A stretch of 30,578 nt of DNA from Candidatus Aerophobota bacterium (GCA_030615365.1 JAUWZM010000027.1:1-30578), one strand, 5' to 3'; positions 8,062 through 16,244 are shown, numbered from the stretch's first letter. A program made the numbers and translations. Notes: a model not told the origin generated them from the letters alone.

Positions 8062-9137
8062 AATACATACCCTTCTACAAAAATATCCTCGTTTATTCTT
8101 CTTAAGGAAATTATTTTTATTTTAGGGCTTTGAGCTAAGAAATCTATTCCCTTTCCCCCAACCCAGCTAAGAGAATTTTTTCCTCCTATAATTCGGGGAG
8201 AGATAAAAAGATAAACCTTATCAACCAAGTTTTCCTCAAAAAAAGAGCCAATCACCTGCCCCCCTCCTTCTACTAAAAGACTCATTATTCCCAATTTTGC
8301 TAAATGAGAAAGAACCTTTCTCAAGGGTATTTTTTCTCCTTTTAATACATCCATCTTGATTCCCTCATTCTTTAAGATTTCCAGCTTTTTAGGGTCAGCC
8401 TCAGGAGTAGTAACAATTAAAGTAGGAGCTTTTTCCTGGTTCTTTAAAATCCTGGATGTAAGAGGAATCCTTAACCTGCTATCTAAAATCACCCGCAAAA
8501 ATTTTCTCTTATAAGGAGGAAGCAGTCCAGGGTCATCTTTCACTACTGTGTTTATTCCCACTAAAATGGCATCAAATTTGTTCCGCAGGTTATGGGCAAT
8601 TTTCCTGGATTTCTCTCCCGTTATCCATTTAGACTCTCCTTTAAAGGTAGCTATCTTTCCATCAAGAGAAATCCCTGCTTTGACTGTTACCAAAGGAATT
8701 TTTTCTTGAATAAACTTAAAAAAAGCCTCATTGATCTTTTTCGCTTTCTCCTCGCAAATTCCAACTTCTGTTTCAATTCCATTTTCCCCTAAGATTCTCA
8801 TTCCTCTTCCTAAATTTAAAGAATTAGGATCAAGAGTTGCAGCCATAACCTTACTAACACCGGCTTTAATTATAGCCAGAGTACAGGGAGGGGTTTTCCC
8901 ATAATGAGAGCAAGGCTCTAAAGTTACATAAAGAGTGGCGCCTTTAGCCTTATCTTTTGCTCTTTTTAAAGCTTCAATTTCAGCATGGGGCCCACCAAAG
9001 TATCTGTGGTAGCCCCTGGCAACAAGTTTATCTCCCTTAACCAGAACTGCTCCCACCATAGGATTCGGGGATACATTGCCTTCTCCTCTTTTAGCCAAGG
9101 ACAAAGCTAATCTCATCCACTTTTCTTTGTTTTGCAT
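8040..9137 (-). CDS. ribD: Bifunctional diaminohydroxyphosphoribosylaminopyrimidine deaminase / reductase
   Basis: A 365 aa riboflavin-pathway enzyme performing the deamination and the side-chain reduction of the pyrimidine intermediate. The N-terminal deaminase has zinc ligands in GGPHAE (H51, E53 as proton shuttle) and EPCSHYGKTPPC (C76, C85). The reductase domain starts near VTVKAGISLDGKIA, with FDAILVGINTVVKDDPGL and LLVEGGGQVIGSFF. An ORF extension to 9203 is rejected: translation from 9137 (MQNKEKWMRLALSLA) has SD GGGAG and the family's normal N-terminus, whereas the extra 22 codons are encoded by a heptamer repeat tract. No other rib gene is in the window, so the pathway is dispersed. 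Confidence 0.93.
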   Translation of the reverse strand: MQNKEKWMRLALSLAKRGEGNVSPNPMVGAVLVKGDKLVARGYHRYFGGPHAEIEALKRAKDKAKGATLYVTLEPCSHYGKTPPCTLAIIKAGVSKVMAATLDPNSLNLGRGMRILGENGIETEVGICEEKAKKINEAFFKFIQEKIPLVTVKAGISLDGKIATFKGESKWITGEKSRKIAHNLRNKFDAILVGINTVVKDDPGLLPPYKRKFLRVILDSRLRIPLTSRILKNQEKAPTLIVTTPEADPKKLEILKNEGIKMDVLKGEKIPLRKVLSHLAKLGIMSLLVEGGGQVIGSFFEENLVDKVYLFISPRIIGGKNSLSWVGGKGIDFLAQSPKIKIISLRRINEDIFVEGYVLKSSADL

Positions 9138-9162
9138 GTAAGACTCCCAGCTTAAAATAACT

Positions 9163-9227
9163 GTAATACGTGATAAGTGATTGGTAATAAGGTTTTCACC
9201 CATTACATATTACTTCTCACGTCTTAC
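9163..9227. repeat. Inverted heptamer repeat tract
   Basis: Four plus-strand heptamers (GTAATAC, GTGATAA, GTGATTG, GTAATAA; 9163-9190) face five minus-strand heptamers of the same GTRANNN form (9193-9227, read in plus orientation as TTTTCAC, CCATTAC, ATATTAC, TTCTCAC, GTCTTAC). The tract forms an imperfect 65-bp palindrome with strict 7-base periodicity in the ribD upstream region. It is followed by CCTCTGTGCTCTCTCTGTGA, a short dispersed-repeat type. Confidence 0.75.
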
Positions 9228-9264
9228 TTTCCCTCTGTGCTCTCTCTGTGATTTCTATTTTCCC

Positions 9265-9936
9265 TTACCCTTGAAAGAACTGTAATCCAGGAATTCTTAC
9301 CTTTCTCTCTATAAAATCCAGAAAACGGGAGAGGATGGTAACTACTACAAAATAAATAAAAGCTACCACAATAAATATTTCAAAATAACGAAAGTTCTCG
9401 GCTGCTATGAACTTCGCCTGAGCCATTAGTTCAGGTGCTCCTATCATATAAGCCACAGATGAATACTTCAGGGTATAGATTAGCTCATTGGACCAGGAGG
9501 GAATCACTATTCTTAAAGCTTGAGGAATAATTATATTCTTTATGCATTTAAATTTACTCATTCCAAGAGCCCGAGCGGCCATCGTTTGTCCCTCATCAAT
9601 GGACTGGATTGCTCCTCGAAAGTATTCAGCCTGATAGGCAGCACTATTTAGCCCCAGGCCAATCAAAGCAGCTAAAAAAGAAGGAAGCCTTATCCCATAA
9701 CTGGGTAGTCCATAGTAAATGATAAGCAACTGAACTAAAAGCGGAGTGCCACGAAAAAATTGGATGTATCCGATACAAAACACACGAACAGGTTTATTGC
9801 CATATAGACGACCAAGAACAAGAACCATCCCAATAATAAATCCCACAGAAATAGCGATACCTGTTAGTTCTAAAGTTACCAGAGTTCCCTGTAGAAGTTG
9901 AGGTGTAATGTCTTTAATCAGCTCTAAGAAGTCCAT
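9265..9936 (-). CDS. Polar amino acid ABC transporter permease (2)
   Basis: A 223 aa inner-membrane permease of the HisMQ/GlnP family. It has several hydrophobic helices and the EAA-type cytoplasmic loop EYFRGAIQSIDEGQTMAARALGMSKFKCIKNIIIPQALRIVIPSW, split by the usual conserved glycine, which docks on the ATPase. The N-terminus MDFLELIKDITPQLLQGTL resembles the paralogous permease at 10718-11383. It is last in the importer operon, 8 bases after the ATPase stop. With the other permease it would form a heterodimeric channel. The substrate is a polar or basic amino acid, not further resolved. Confidence 0.92.
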   Translation of the reverse strand: MDFLELIKDITPQLLQGTLVTLELTGIAISVGFIIGMVLVLGRLYGNKPVRVFCIGYIQFFRGTPLLVQLLIIYYGLPSYGIRLPSFLAALIGLGLNSAAYQAEYFRGAIQSIDEGQTMAARALGMSKFKCIKNIIIPQALRIVIPSWSNELIYTLKYSSVAYMIGAPELMAQAKFIAAENFRYFEIFIVVAFIYFVVVTILSRFLDFIERKVRIPGLQFFQG

Positions 9937-9944
9937 TTTTTCTC

Positions 9945-10703
9945 TTAATCTCCGTAAAGTTCAGATATTTTATATAAAAATTCCCGAGTTCTTGGATTCC
10001 GGGGAGAGGTAAATAAAATCTTGGGAGGACCTTGCTCAACGATAACCCCCTTTTCCAAAAAGATTATCTCGTCGCATACCGAGCGAGCAAAGCCCATCTC
10101 GTGAGATACAACCAGCATAGTCATTCCACTTTCAGCCAAACTTTTCATTACCTGGAGAACCTCTCCGATTAATTCCGGATCAAGAGCTGAGGTAGGTTCA
10201 TCAAAGAGGATCAGTCCGGGATCCATAGCCAGTGCTCGGGCAATACTAACTCTTTGCTGCTGTCCTCCAGAAAGCTGAGCTGGATAGCAATGATTCTTAT
10301 CTGTTAGACCTACTCTTGCCAGCATAGCCGTGGCTATCTCGGTAGCTACCTTTTTAGGAAGCTTCTTTACCTTGGTTAACCCGATACGAACATTATCAAG
10401 AGCTGTAAGATGAGTGAAGAGATTAAAATTCTGAAAAACCATTCCTATGCTTTGACGAACATCATCCATATTTACTCCTGAATTGGTAATCTCCACTCCA
10501 TCAAACCATACCAAACCTTTATCTGGTTTGATCAAACCATTTATACAACGAAGAAGAGTGGTTTTCCCCGTTCCTGAGGGCCCTATAATTACTTTAGTTT
10601 CACCTTTTTTGAGTTCAAAGGAAACGCCTCTCAAAACGCCTTCCTGCCCGTAAGATTTATGTAGATCCTCTACCTTGAGAATTATACTATTTCCTAAAAT
10701 CAT
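9945..10703 (-). CDS. Polar amino acid ABC transporter ATP-binding protein (GlnQ/HisP type)
   Basis: A 252 aa cytoplasmic ATPase energising the importer. Walker A GPSGTGKTT is near residue 42, the Q-loop is GMVFQNFNLFTHLTALDNV, the signature is LSGGQQQRVSIARAL, Walker B plus D-loop LILFDEPTSALDPEL, and the H-loop LVVSHEMGFAR. FQNFNLF and HMT-type spacing are typical of the polar amino acid group. The start has a strong SD (AGGGGG) 8 bases upstream. It lies between the two permease genes with 14- and 8-base gaps, consistent with one operon. Confidence 0.94.
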   Translation of the reverse strand: MILGNSIILKVEDLHKSYGQEGVLRGVSFELKKGETKVIIGPSGTGKTTLLRCINGLIKPDKGLVWFDGVEITNSGVNMDDVRQSIGMVFQNFNLFTHLTALDNVRIGLTKVKKLPKKVATEIATAMLARVGLTDKNHCYPAQLSGGQQQRVSIARALAMDPGLILFDEPTSALDPELIGEVLQVMKSLAESGMTMLVVSHEMGFARSVCDEIIFLEKGVIVEQGPPKILFTSPRNPRTREFLYKISELYGD

Positions 10704-10717
10704 TCTTAACCCCCTGC

Positions 10718-11383
10718 TTAACCTTTTCCATACCCGGGAATTGTTACCTTTCGCTCTAAAAAACCAAGTAGCCAGTTACCCGCATAGGTGAGGAAAAAAT
10801 AGATAACAGCAATTGTTATATAAATCAACATAGGTTCAAAGGTCCTTACAATAATATATCTTCCTTCTCTCACCAGTTCAATAACTCCAACTGCATAGGC
10901 AAGTGAGGTATCCTTTAAAACACTGGAATATTCATTGGACCAGGAGGGAATTACCAGACGAAGTGTCTGGGGAAAGATAATATGCCGTATAGTCTGAAAT
11001 TTACTCATTCCAAGAGCTCGACCGGCCATCATCTGCCCTTTATCAATGGATTGAATTGCTCCCCTAAAAATCTGGGATTGATATGCAGAAGAGCGAAAAC
11101 CAAGGGCAAGCACTGCCGAAAAAAAGGGAGAGAGGCTTAAGCCAAAATAAGAAGAACCAAAGAAAAAAAGAAAGAGAAGAACAAGGGCAGGAACAGATCT
11201 AAAAAATCTTTCATAAGCAGTTATTGCAAGAGAAAGAGGGGTAGATCCATATACCTGACCAAATGCAAAAAATATACCCAATATAAGACCTATCCCCAAA
11301 AGAAGTCCAGTAAGCTCTAATGTTACTATCGCTCCCCTGATTAGAGGAGGTAGACTTGTCCATATAAGGATTATCTTTTCAAT
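10718..11383 (-). CDS. Polar amino acid ABC transporter permease (1), probable ATT start
   Basis: A 221 aa HisMQ-family permease if started at ATT 11383. The next in-frame conventional start is TTG at 11299, which would remove the first 28 residues. Those residues (IEKIILIWTSLPPLIRGAIV, then TLELTG) align end to end with the N-terminus of the sister permease (MDFLELIKDITPQLLQGTLV, then TLELTG) and contain the family's first helix. A good SD, AAGAGGGG at 11393-11400, lies 9 bases before the ATT, and an in-frame TAG at 11392-11390 blocks any earlier start. The EAA loop IQSIDKGQMMAGRALGMSKF is intact. ATT initiation is rare; a sequencing error or lost start codon is the alternative. Confidence 0.8.
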   Translation of the reverse strand: MEKIILIWTSLPPLIRGAIVTLELTGLLLGIGLILGIFFAFGQVYGSTPLSLAITAYERFFRSVPALVLLFLFFFGSSYFGLSLSPFFSAVLALGFRSSAYQSQIFRGAIQSIDKGQMMAGRALGMSKFQTIRHIIFPQTLRLVIPSWSNEYSSVLKDTSLAYAVGVIELVREGRYIIVRTFEPMLIYITIAVIYFFLTYAGNWLLGFLERKVTIPGYGKG

Positions 11384-11614
11384 CGGATACTACCCCTCTT
11401 GAATCTGTTATTTTTTTAGTATCTATTTAGCCGTGGATTCACACAGATACATACAAATAGGTTCACACACAAGAAATCACAGATATTATTCTTAACGGTT
11501 TTTATGAAGCGTATAATGAACTTGATAACTTTTTAGCCTTACGCCTTTTGCCCTTTGCCTTTATTAATAAAAGAAGAAATATCAGCGTCTATCTGTGGCT
11601 GAATAATTCTTTTT
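11384..11614. repeat. MITE-like insertion between binding protein and permease genes
   Basis: A copy of a dispersed repeat at 11420-11447 (TATCTATTTAGCCGTGGAT then ACACAGAT) is matched in inverted orientation at 11581-11606 (reverse complement TATTCAGCCACAGATAGACG). The pair brackets about 185 bases lacking a gene. Most of this 231-base operon gap is therefore repeat material. SD AAGAGGGG of the downstream permease lies at its end. Confidence 0.45.
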
Positions 11615-12373
11615 TTATCCACCAAAATACTTTGCTATAAGTTCATCCCATTTACCAGAGGCTTTTAACTTGGCCATACCTTCGTTTATCCTGGAAAGAA
11701 TTCCCTTCGGATCTCCTTCTTTTACCAGAAATCCAAACTGTTCCCCGGTAACAATAATTCCCACAATCTGAATGCTTTTCGCTTTCGCTACCGAAATCCT
11801 GGAGGCAGGCTCATCCTGAATAACAGCATCTAGATTACCATTTATGAGATCAAGCACCGCCAAAGGATAGGTTTCGTATAACCTTAACTTTACATCTACC
11901 CCTTTTCCAATTAGATTTTCTTTAATCCAGGAGGCTCCGGTGGTTCCTCTTTGTGCTCCCACAGTCCTCCCAGCTAAGAGAGCCGTTATCATATTGAGAC
12001 CAGAATCTTTAGAAATCAAAACAGCCTGATCCGAACTCCAGTAAGGTTCTGAAAAATCCACCACTTTCTCTCTTTCATCAGTTATGGTAAACCCAGAGGC
12101 TCCTATGTCGTACTTGCCGGCGATAATTCCAGGGATAATGGAATCAAAGGCTATATCAACTATCTCGATTTTGTAGCCTTGTATTTTGGCAATCTCTCGC
12201 ATAACGTCAAGATCGAACCCTACATAGTCACCCTGCTCATCCACCCACTCAAAGGGGGGCCAGGCTATATCAGAGGCGACCCTATAAGTAGGTTCCTGTG
12301 CCAGAGAAAACCCAACCCAACCAACAAAAACCATAAAAGTCACCAACACCAGCACTCTTACCTTTTTCTTCAC
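11615..12373 (-). CDS. Polar amino acid ABC transporter substrate-binding protein
   Basis: A 252 aa secreted binding protein of the SBP_bac_3 family and first gene of the importer operon. It has a signal peptide MKKKVRVLVLVTFMVFVGWVGFSLAQ with cleavage likely after SLA. The mature N-terminus YRVASDIAWPPFEWVDEQGDYVGFDLDVMREIAK is the classic substrate-pocket start, and DIGASGFTITDEREKVVDFSEPYW is the family signature. A lipobox is absent, so the protein is free in a periplasm or otherwise held. The start is GTG at 12373 with SD AAAAAGGAG 7 bases upstream. Ligand specificity cannot be assigned. Confidence 0.93.
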   Translation of the reverse strand: MKKKVRVLVLVTFMVFVGWVGFSLAQEPTYRVASDIAWPPFEWVDEQGDYVGFDLDVMREIAKIQGYKIEIVDIAFDSIIPGIIAGKYDIGASGFTITDEREKVVDFSEPYWSSDQAVLISKDSGLNMITALLAGRTVGAQRGTTGASWIKENLIGKGVDVKLRLYETYPLAVLDLINGNLDAVIQDEPASRISVAKAKSIQIVGIIVTGEQFGFLVKEGDPKGILSRINEGMAKLKASGKWDELIAKYFGG

Positions 12374-12413
12374 TTTTTCTCTCCTTTTTATTTTTTGTAT
12401 ATTTTGTAACTAT

Positions 12414-12442
12414 ATTCTTACCCAAATTAAAAGTTTTGTCAA
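12414..12442 (-). promoter_or_regulatory. Candidate promoter of the amino acid importer
   Basis: On the minus strand, -35 TTGACA (12442-12437), 17-bp spacer, -10 AAGAAT (12419-12414). The -10 is weak but the spacing is ideal, about 40 bases from the start codon. Confidence 0.45.
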
Positions 12443-12461
12443 ACTAACCTCCAGCCTGGTG

Positions 12462-12514
12462 GGAGAGGATAGCATCTCCCTCCCCTTAATCCCCCTCCCC
12501 TGAGGGGAGGGGGA
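12462..12514. repeat. Two GC-rich hairpins
   Basis: A perfect 11-bp stem, TCCCCCTCCCC / GGGGAGGGGGA with loop TGA (12490-12514), is preceded by a smaller GGGAGA...TCTCCC hairpin. It sits between two minus-strand genes and could end EamA transcription, but no T-run follows on that strand. A REP-type dispersed repeat is as likely. Confidence 0.5.
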
Positions 12515-12585
12515 TATTTAGCCTCTTAAATTACCTCTAAGTATTATTCTACAAAGGATAGCTAAAGTCACCTCCATCCACTCAA

Positions 12586-13461
12586 TTAGATTATGTCTTT
12601 TTCTCTCATAGATAAAAAGCAAATTCCAACAAAGAGTAGAAAAATACCTAAAATTTGCATAACTGTGACTGATTCCCCTAAAATAAAAAACCCCAATAAT
12701 GTAGCAAAAAACGGTGTGGAAAGCTCGAGTCCAGAGGATTGAGCAGCTTTAATCCTCTTTAAACCCTCATAGTACAGTATATATCCTCCTCCAACTATAA
12801 TCCCAACCAAAATTTGATAAATATTAGAAAAAAACACTGAGGATGTGAAAAGTAAGTAAATAGAAAATGCAATTGAAGCAATCAAGAATCTGTAAAATAT
12901 AATAACACCTGCATTCATACCCTTAAGATATTTTCTCGCTACTAAACTTGCGGTTGCCCAGCCAATTGTTGCAGACAACATTAACAGATCATACATACTA
13001 CCCAATCTCAGCATGGATAAATTTGTGAAGGTTTTTGTCGTAACCAGCAAACCCGCAATAATCATAAAAAATATTCCTACATAATCAATTTTTGTGAGTT
13101 TGTCTTCCTTCAAACAAAAAAATCCAATAAAAACGATAAAAATAGGTTGCATATGTCCTATTAAAACTGCATTCACTACAGAGACTTTGGTTAATACAAA
13201 AAAATACATTAGGTCAGCAAATAGTGTTCCTACTACTGCGATATAGATGAGTATTGAAAATTGTTTCCTATTAACTTTCAGATTTCCCTTATGGGTAATA
13301 AAAGTATACGTTAAGGCAATTAAGGTGACAAACATAGCTCTCACAGCAGAAGTTTCAAGAAATTCTGCATTTGCATAAGACAGCTTCACAAAAATAGGCT
13401 CAAAAGCCCACGCGACACTTGCTCCCAGAGTTGCCAAAATTCCCGTTGTTTTCATATTCAT
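12586..13461 (-). CDS. EamA/DMT-family membrane transporter
   Basis: About 291 aa with roughly ten hydrophobic helices and the two-fold EamA repeat of the drug/metabolite transporter superfamily. Landmarks are LGASVAWAFEPIFVKLSY at the N-terminus, AVLIGHMQPIFIVFIGFFCLKE closing the first repeat, and LELSTPFFATLLGFFILGESVTVMQILG closing the second. Such proteins export amino acids or small metabolites; the substrate is unknown. I start at ATG 13461; ATG 13455 and GTG 13485 are alternatives and no SD decides. It lies upstream of the importer in the same direction but 212 bases away with hairpins between, so it is probably a separate unit. Confidence 0.85.
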   Translation of the reverse strand: MNMKTTGILATLGASVAWAFEPIFVKLSYANAEFLETSAVRAMFVTLIALTYTFITHKGNLKVNRKQFSILIYIAVVGTLFADLMYFFVLTKVSVVNAVLIGHMQPIFIVFIGFFCLKEDKLTKIDYVGIFFMIIAGLLVTTKTFTNLSMLRLGSMYDLLMLSATIGWATASLVARKYLKGMNAGVIIFYRFLIASIAFSIYLLFTSSVFFSNIYQILVGIIVGGGYILYYEGLKRIKAAQSSGLELSTPFFATLLGFFILGESVTVMQILGIFLLFVGICFLSMREKDII

Positions 13462-13485
13462 AATCAAAATCACCCATTCAACCAC

Positions 13486-14013
13486 TAAGACATAAAGATA
13501 CCAGGACTGCGCAATAATTATCCTACTATCACCTGGGGATTCAAAATCTACATAATCTTGGTCACGTAGTGGCTGAACTGTTCAATATAGTATTCAAAAA
13601 GACATCTGAAACGGAATGTATGCTAAAAAGGTAAGCCTTTCCTCCTTTCAACCATCACGGCGATTCAAGCTTCCGCTTGACTTTTCCCCTGCCTATATGA
13701 GCTTTTCCAGGTAAATATTTCACAAACTACTTTATCTGTAGTATAATAAAAAAGACTGAGTTAAAAACCCTTTGCTTGCAATAAAAATAGATCTTTTAAA
13801 GAAGGGGATAAACTAAAATCATAGACTCTGATTTTAGTTTTCAGATTACAGGATATGGGGCAAAAGTCAAGTACAGATGGGGTGATAGCTACTTTGAAAG
13901 ACACAGATTCTTAGCCAAACTAATTTATAAGGAGATGGAAACTAAAAAGGCCCTTGATTGAATAAAGAAGAGAGTTCATGAAGTACAGGTGGTAACATAT
14001 TTGATGCGGTCGG
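13486..14013. other. Intergenic region with hairpin and possible gene remnant
   Basis: No intact gene. A perfect 12-bp stem AAACTAAAATCA / TGATTTTAGTTT lies at 13810-13821 and 13829-13840. From 13812 to 13961 one frame stays open without a start codon and reads protein-like (GYGAKVKYRWGDSYFERHRF, then LAKLIYKEMETKKALD), so it may be a 3' gene fragment. A CCACTAAGACATAAAGATAC dispersed repeat sits at the left end. Confidence 0.4.
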
Positions 14014-14042
14014 TTGACTTAACACTAAAAAGTCTATAAAAT
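14014..14042 (+). promoter_or_regulatory. Candidate purB promoter
   Basis: -35 TTGACT (14014-14019), 17-bp spacer, -10 TAAAAT (14037-14042), about 25 bases before the start codon. The SD GGAG is at 14056-14059. Confidence 0.5.
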
Positions 14043-14066
14043 TACGAAGAATACTGGAGAAAAAAA

Positions 14067-15464
14067 ATGATGGAATATGAAGATGTAAGTCCCTTAGATT
14101 ATAGATACTATAAAGGAGAACCGGGTCTTTTCCACGCATTAAAACCTTTGGTATCAGAGGCTGCTTATATTCAATATCAACTCAGGGTAGAATCCACTCT
14201 CGTAAAAACAATGGCTAAAATTGGTATCTGTGAACAGGAAATAGCTGATGAAGTCGAGAAAGCCTGTGCAAAAGTAACAGTTCAAGAAGTGTATGCAGAG
14301 GAGGAGAAGACACAGCATAATATAAGAGCACTCGTGAACTGCGTTAAATCCAAGCTGAGCAACAGAGCAAAGCCTTATGTGCATCTTTTTGTTACCTCAT
14401 CAGATATTATGGATACTGCAACAGCTATGAGGCTAAAGGATCTATGCAAAAAAGCTCTCCTGCCAAGTCTTAAAGAATTAGAACGTATGTTGATTGGGAT
14501 TGCACGAGACACGCAAGATATTATTCAAATTGGTCGCACTCATGGCCAGCATGCAGAACCAATCACTTTTGGATTCACTATAGCAGAATACGTAGATAGA
14601 ATTGGAAACTGCTTTGAGAAAATTAAGAAAGATGCTGAAAATCTTCGTGGGAAAATTTCCGGTGCTGTGGGAGCCTACAATGCATTCTCGTTGGTAAGTG
14701 AGAGGTATGGGGTAAGTCCTGAGGCGTTCGAAGAGGAAGTGTTGAAACAACTGGGTTTAAAACCTGGCCGATACTCAACTCAGATAGTCGAGCCCGAATA
14801 TGTAAGCGATTTAGTGTATATGGTGATTTCCTGCTTTTCTGTTTTGGCAAATTTATGCGATGATATACGGCATCTATATAGAACAGAGTTAGGGGAGGTA
14901 ACTAAAAAATCAGAAAAGGAAAGAATTGGCTCATCTACAATGCCCCATAAGGTAAACCCGTGGAATTTTGAACATATTAAGAGTATGTGGAAAGCTTTTA
15001 TGCCAAGAATTATCACTGTTCTTATGGATCAAATTTCAGAGCATCAAAGAGATCTCACTAATTCAGCTTCTAACAGATTTATAATAGAGATCTTCGTATC
15101 CTTCATACACTCTGTTAATCGATTAACTACCTCGCTTGCAAAGATAGAAGTGAACACAGAGAATATTAAACACAACTTAGACCGAAGCAAAGACAAGATT
15201 GTAGCTGAACCATTGTATATTCTTCTGTCAATATATGGGCACCCAGATGGTTACGGATGTGTCCGAAAACTACTTACCAGGGCAAGAAAGGGCAGGCAAA
15301 CGCTCAATACAGTTATGTGGGAGGATTCGGAAACTAACTCATACCTAAAAAAATTCAGTGACCAGGAAAAAAAGATCTTAAAAAACCCTGAAACCTACAT
15401 TGGTACCGCAAAAAATAAAACAGAAAAGATATGTAGTTTCTGGGAAAATGCCCTTTCCCTTTAG
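14067..15464 (+). CDS. purB: Adenylosuccinate lyase
   Basis: A 465 aa member of the fumarase/aspartase superfamily that cleaves SAICAR and adenylosuccinate in purine synthesis. The conserved regions are VTSSDIMDTATAMRLKD, IGRTHGQHAEPITFGF with the general acid histidine, and the signature loop GSSTMPHKVNPWNFE carrying the catalytic serine. SPLDYRYY near the N-terminus is the adenylosuccinate-lyase type of substrate loop, favouring PurB over argininosuccinate or fumarate enzymes. The start is ATG 14067 (7 bases after SD GGAG), with ATG 14070 equally possible. No other purine gene is nearby and it is preceded by its own promoter, so it is probably a single-gene unit. Confidence 0.87.
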   Translation: MMEYEDVSPLDYRYYKGEPGLFHALKPLVSEAAYIQYQLRVESTLVKTMAKIGICEQEIADEVEKACAKVTVQEVYAEEEKTQHNIRALVNCVKSKLSNRAKPYVHLFVTSSDIMDTATAMRLKDLCKKALLPSLKELERMLIGIARDTQDIIQIGRTHGQHAEPITFGFTIAEYVDRIGNCFEKIKKDAENLRGKISGAVGAYNAFSLVSERYGVSPEAFEEEVLKQLGLKPGRYSTQIVEPEYVSDLVYMVISCFSVLANLCDDIRHLYRTELGEVTKKSEKERIGSSTMPHKVNPWNFEHIKSMWKAFMPRIITVLMDQISEHQRDLTNSASNRFIIEIFVSFIHSVNRLTTSLAKIEVNTENIKHNLDRSKDKIVAEPLYILLSIYGHPDGYGCVRKLLTRARKGRQTLNTVMWEDSETNSYLKKFSDQEKKILKNPETYIGTAKNKTEKICSFWENALSL

Positions 15465-15487
15465 TATATGCGCAAGGTTACCTATCG

Positions 15488-15528
15488 GCAGGAATTCACC
15501 AAAGCCCTCTGTTGAATCTGAACTATGA
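15488..15528 (+). repeat. Short repeat copy A (ATTCACCAAAGCCCT motif)
   Basis: Carries the 15-mer ATTCACCAAAGCCCT (15494-15508), then TTGAATCTGAACT. The same 15-mer and a diverged continuation occur at 23120-23151, where an ABC ATPase gene is broken, and a weaker version occurs at 15895-15922 at the broken end of an amrS remnant. Copy A and the weaker copy are direct repeats flanking the 15525-15887 gene. Confidence 0.5.
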
Positions 15529-15887
15529 CGAAAAAAATGACAGGCAAAACTATAGAGGCATCAGTTAAAAAACAACTGAAGTGGTATAAAGCACAAGTAG
15601 TAGTGCTCTGGTTTCTCATTGGCTTGGGAGCCATTCTTATAATAGCCGGGATAGGGGTCTATCTTTATGTTGGTAAGTTAACAATTGTTCAACGATCCTC
15701 CAGCTTTCCTGCTGATGGATATATACTATCTCAACTAAGAATGGTATGTATATTCGCCAGGGTATTAGGTATTGTCTTTTCTCTCGTTGGCATAGCTTCC
15801 ATTATTTCTGCACTGGATAGATTGTCTGTTGCGAAAGTTATGCATACAATGAGCTCTTTTATCAAGGATAAAAGTGAGAAAGGCTAA
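15525..15887 (+). CDS. Small two-helix membrane protein, unknown function
   Basis: A 120 aa protein with no family recognised. A basic N-terminus (MTKKMTGKTIEASVKKQLKW) precedes a helix VVVLWFLIGLGAILIIAGIG, then an extracytoplasmic stretch of about 30 residues containing SFPADGYILSQ, a second helix VLGIVFSLVGIASIISAL, and a short charged tail ending KDKSEKG. No SD is apparent upstream of ATG 15525 or 15537, and the start lies within repeat copy A. It is bracketed by related short repeats, so it may be a mobile or captured gene. Expression is uncertain. Confidence 0.55.
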   Translation: MTKKMTGKTIEASVKKQLKWYKAQVVVLWFLIGLGAILIIAGIGVYLYVGKLTIVQRSSSFPADGYILSQLRMVCIFARVLGIVFSLVGIASIISALDRLSVAKVMHTMSSFIKDKSEKG

Positions 15888-15894
15888 TAAAACG

Positions 15895-16244
15895 AACCAT
15901 AAACCCTTCTGCTGAACCTCAACAAGCACAAATTCTTTTATATAAGATAAATTTAGGAGATGAAGTGCCATTGCATTTCCTGCGTTTTTTCCCCAATTAT
16001 AAATTAATGCACCTACCACCTACACCGGTTGAAACCCTGGAGAGGGCCATAAAAATTGCCCAAGGGGTGGGGCTTAAATATGTTTATATTGGCAATGTTC
16101 CCGGTCATAAATACAATTTTACTTATTGTCCCAAATGCGGAAAGTGCTTAATTAAACGAATAGGTTTTACTCTATTGGAAAACAATACTAGTGAATGGTA
16201 AATGCAAATTCTGTGGGGAGAAAATTCCGGGTCTTTGGTGGTAG
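15895..16244 (+). pseudogene. 3' remnant of an amrS-like radical SAM gene
   Basis: From about 15944 the frame reads INLGDEVPLHFLRFFPNYKL and LPPTPVETLERA and IGNVPGHKYNFTYCPKCGK, matching the last third of the intact gene at 16279-17424 (DNLGVDVPLHFSRFFPAYRL, LPPTPISTLEKA, IGNVPGHEYNSTFCPKCGR). The 5' two thirds including the cluster cysteines are absent. Near 16190 the frame shifts: the first frame stops at 16201, while the homologous ending VNGKCKFCGEKIPGLWW continues in another frame to a TAG at 16244. It is not functional as a radical SAM enzyme. It shows that a paralogue once lay in tandem here. Confidence 0.85.

Noticed and set aside
9138..9203. N-terminal extension of RibD
   Set aside because: Encoded by heptamer repeat DNA; the canonical RibD N-terminus and SD place the start at 9137.
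15511..15517. Integron attC core site (GTTRRRY match at GTTGAAT)
   Set aside because: A seven-base match is expected by chance and no paired inverse core or integrase was found.
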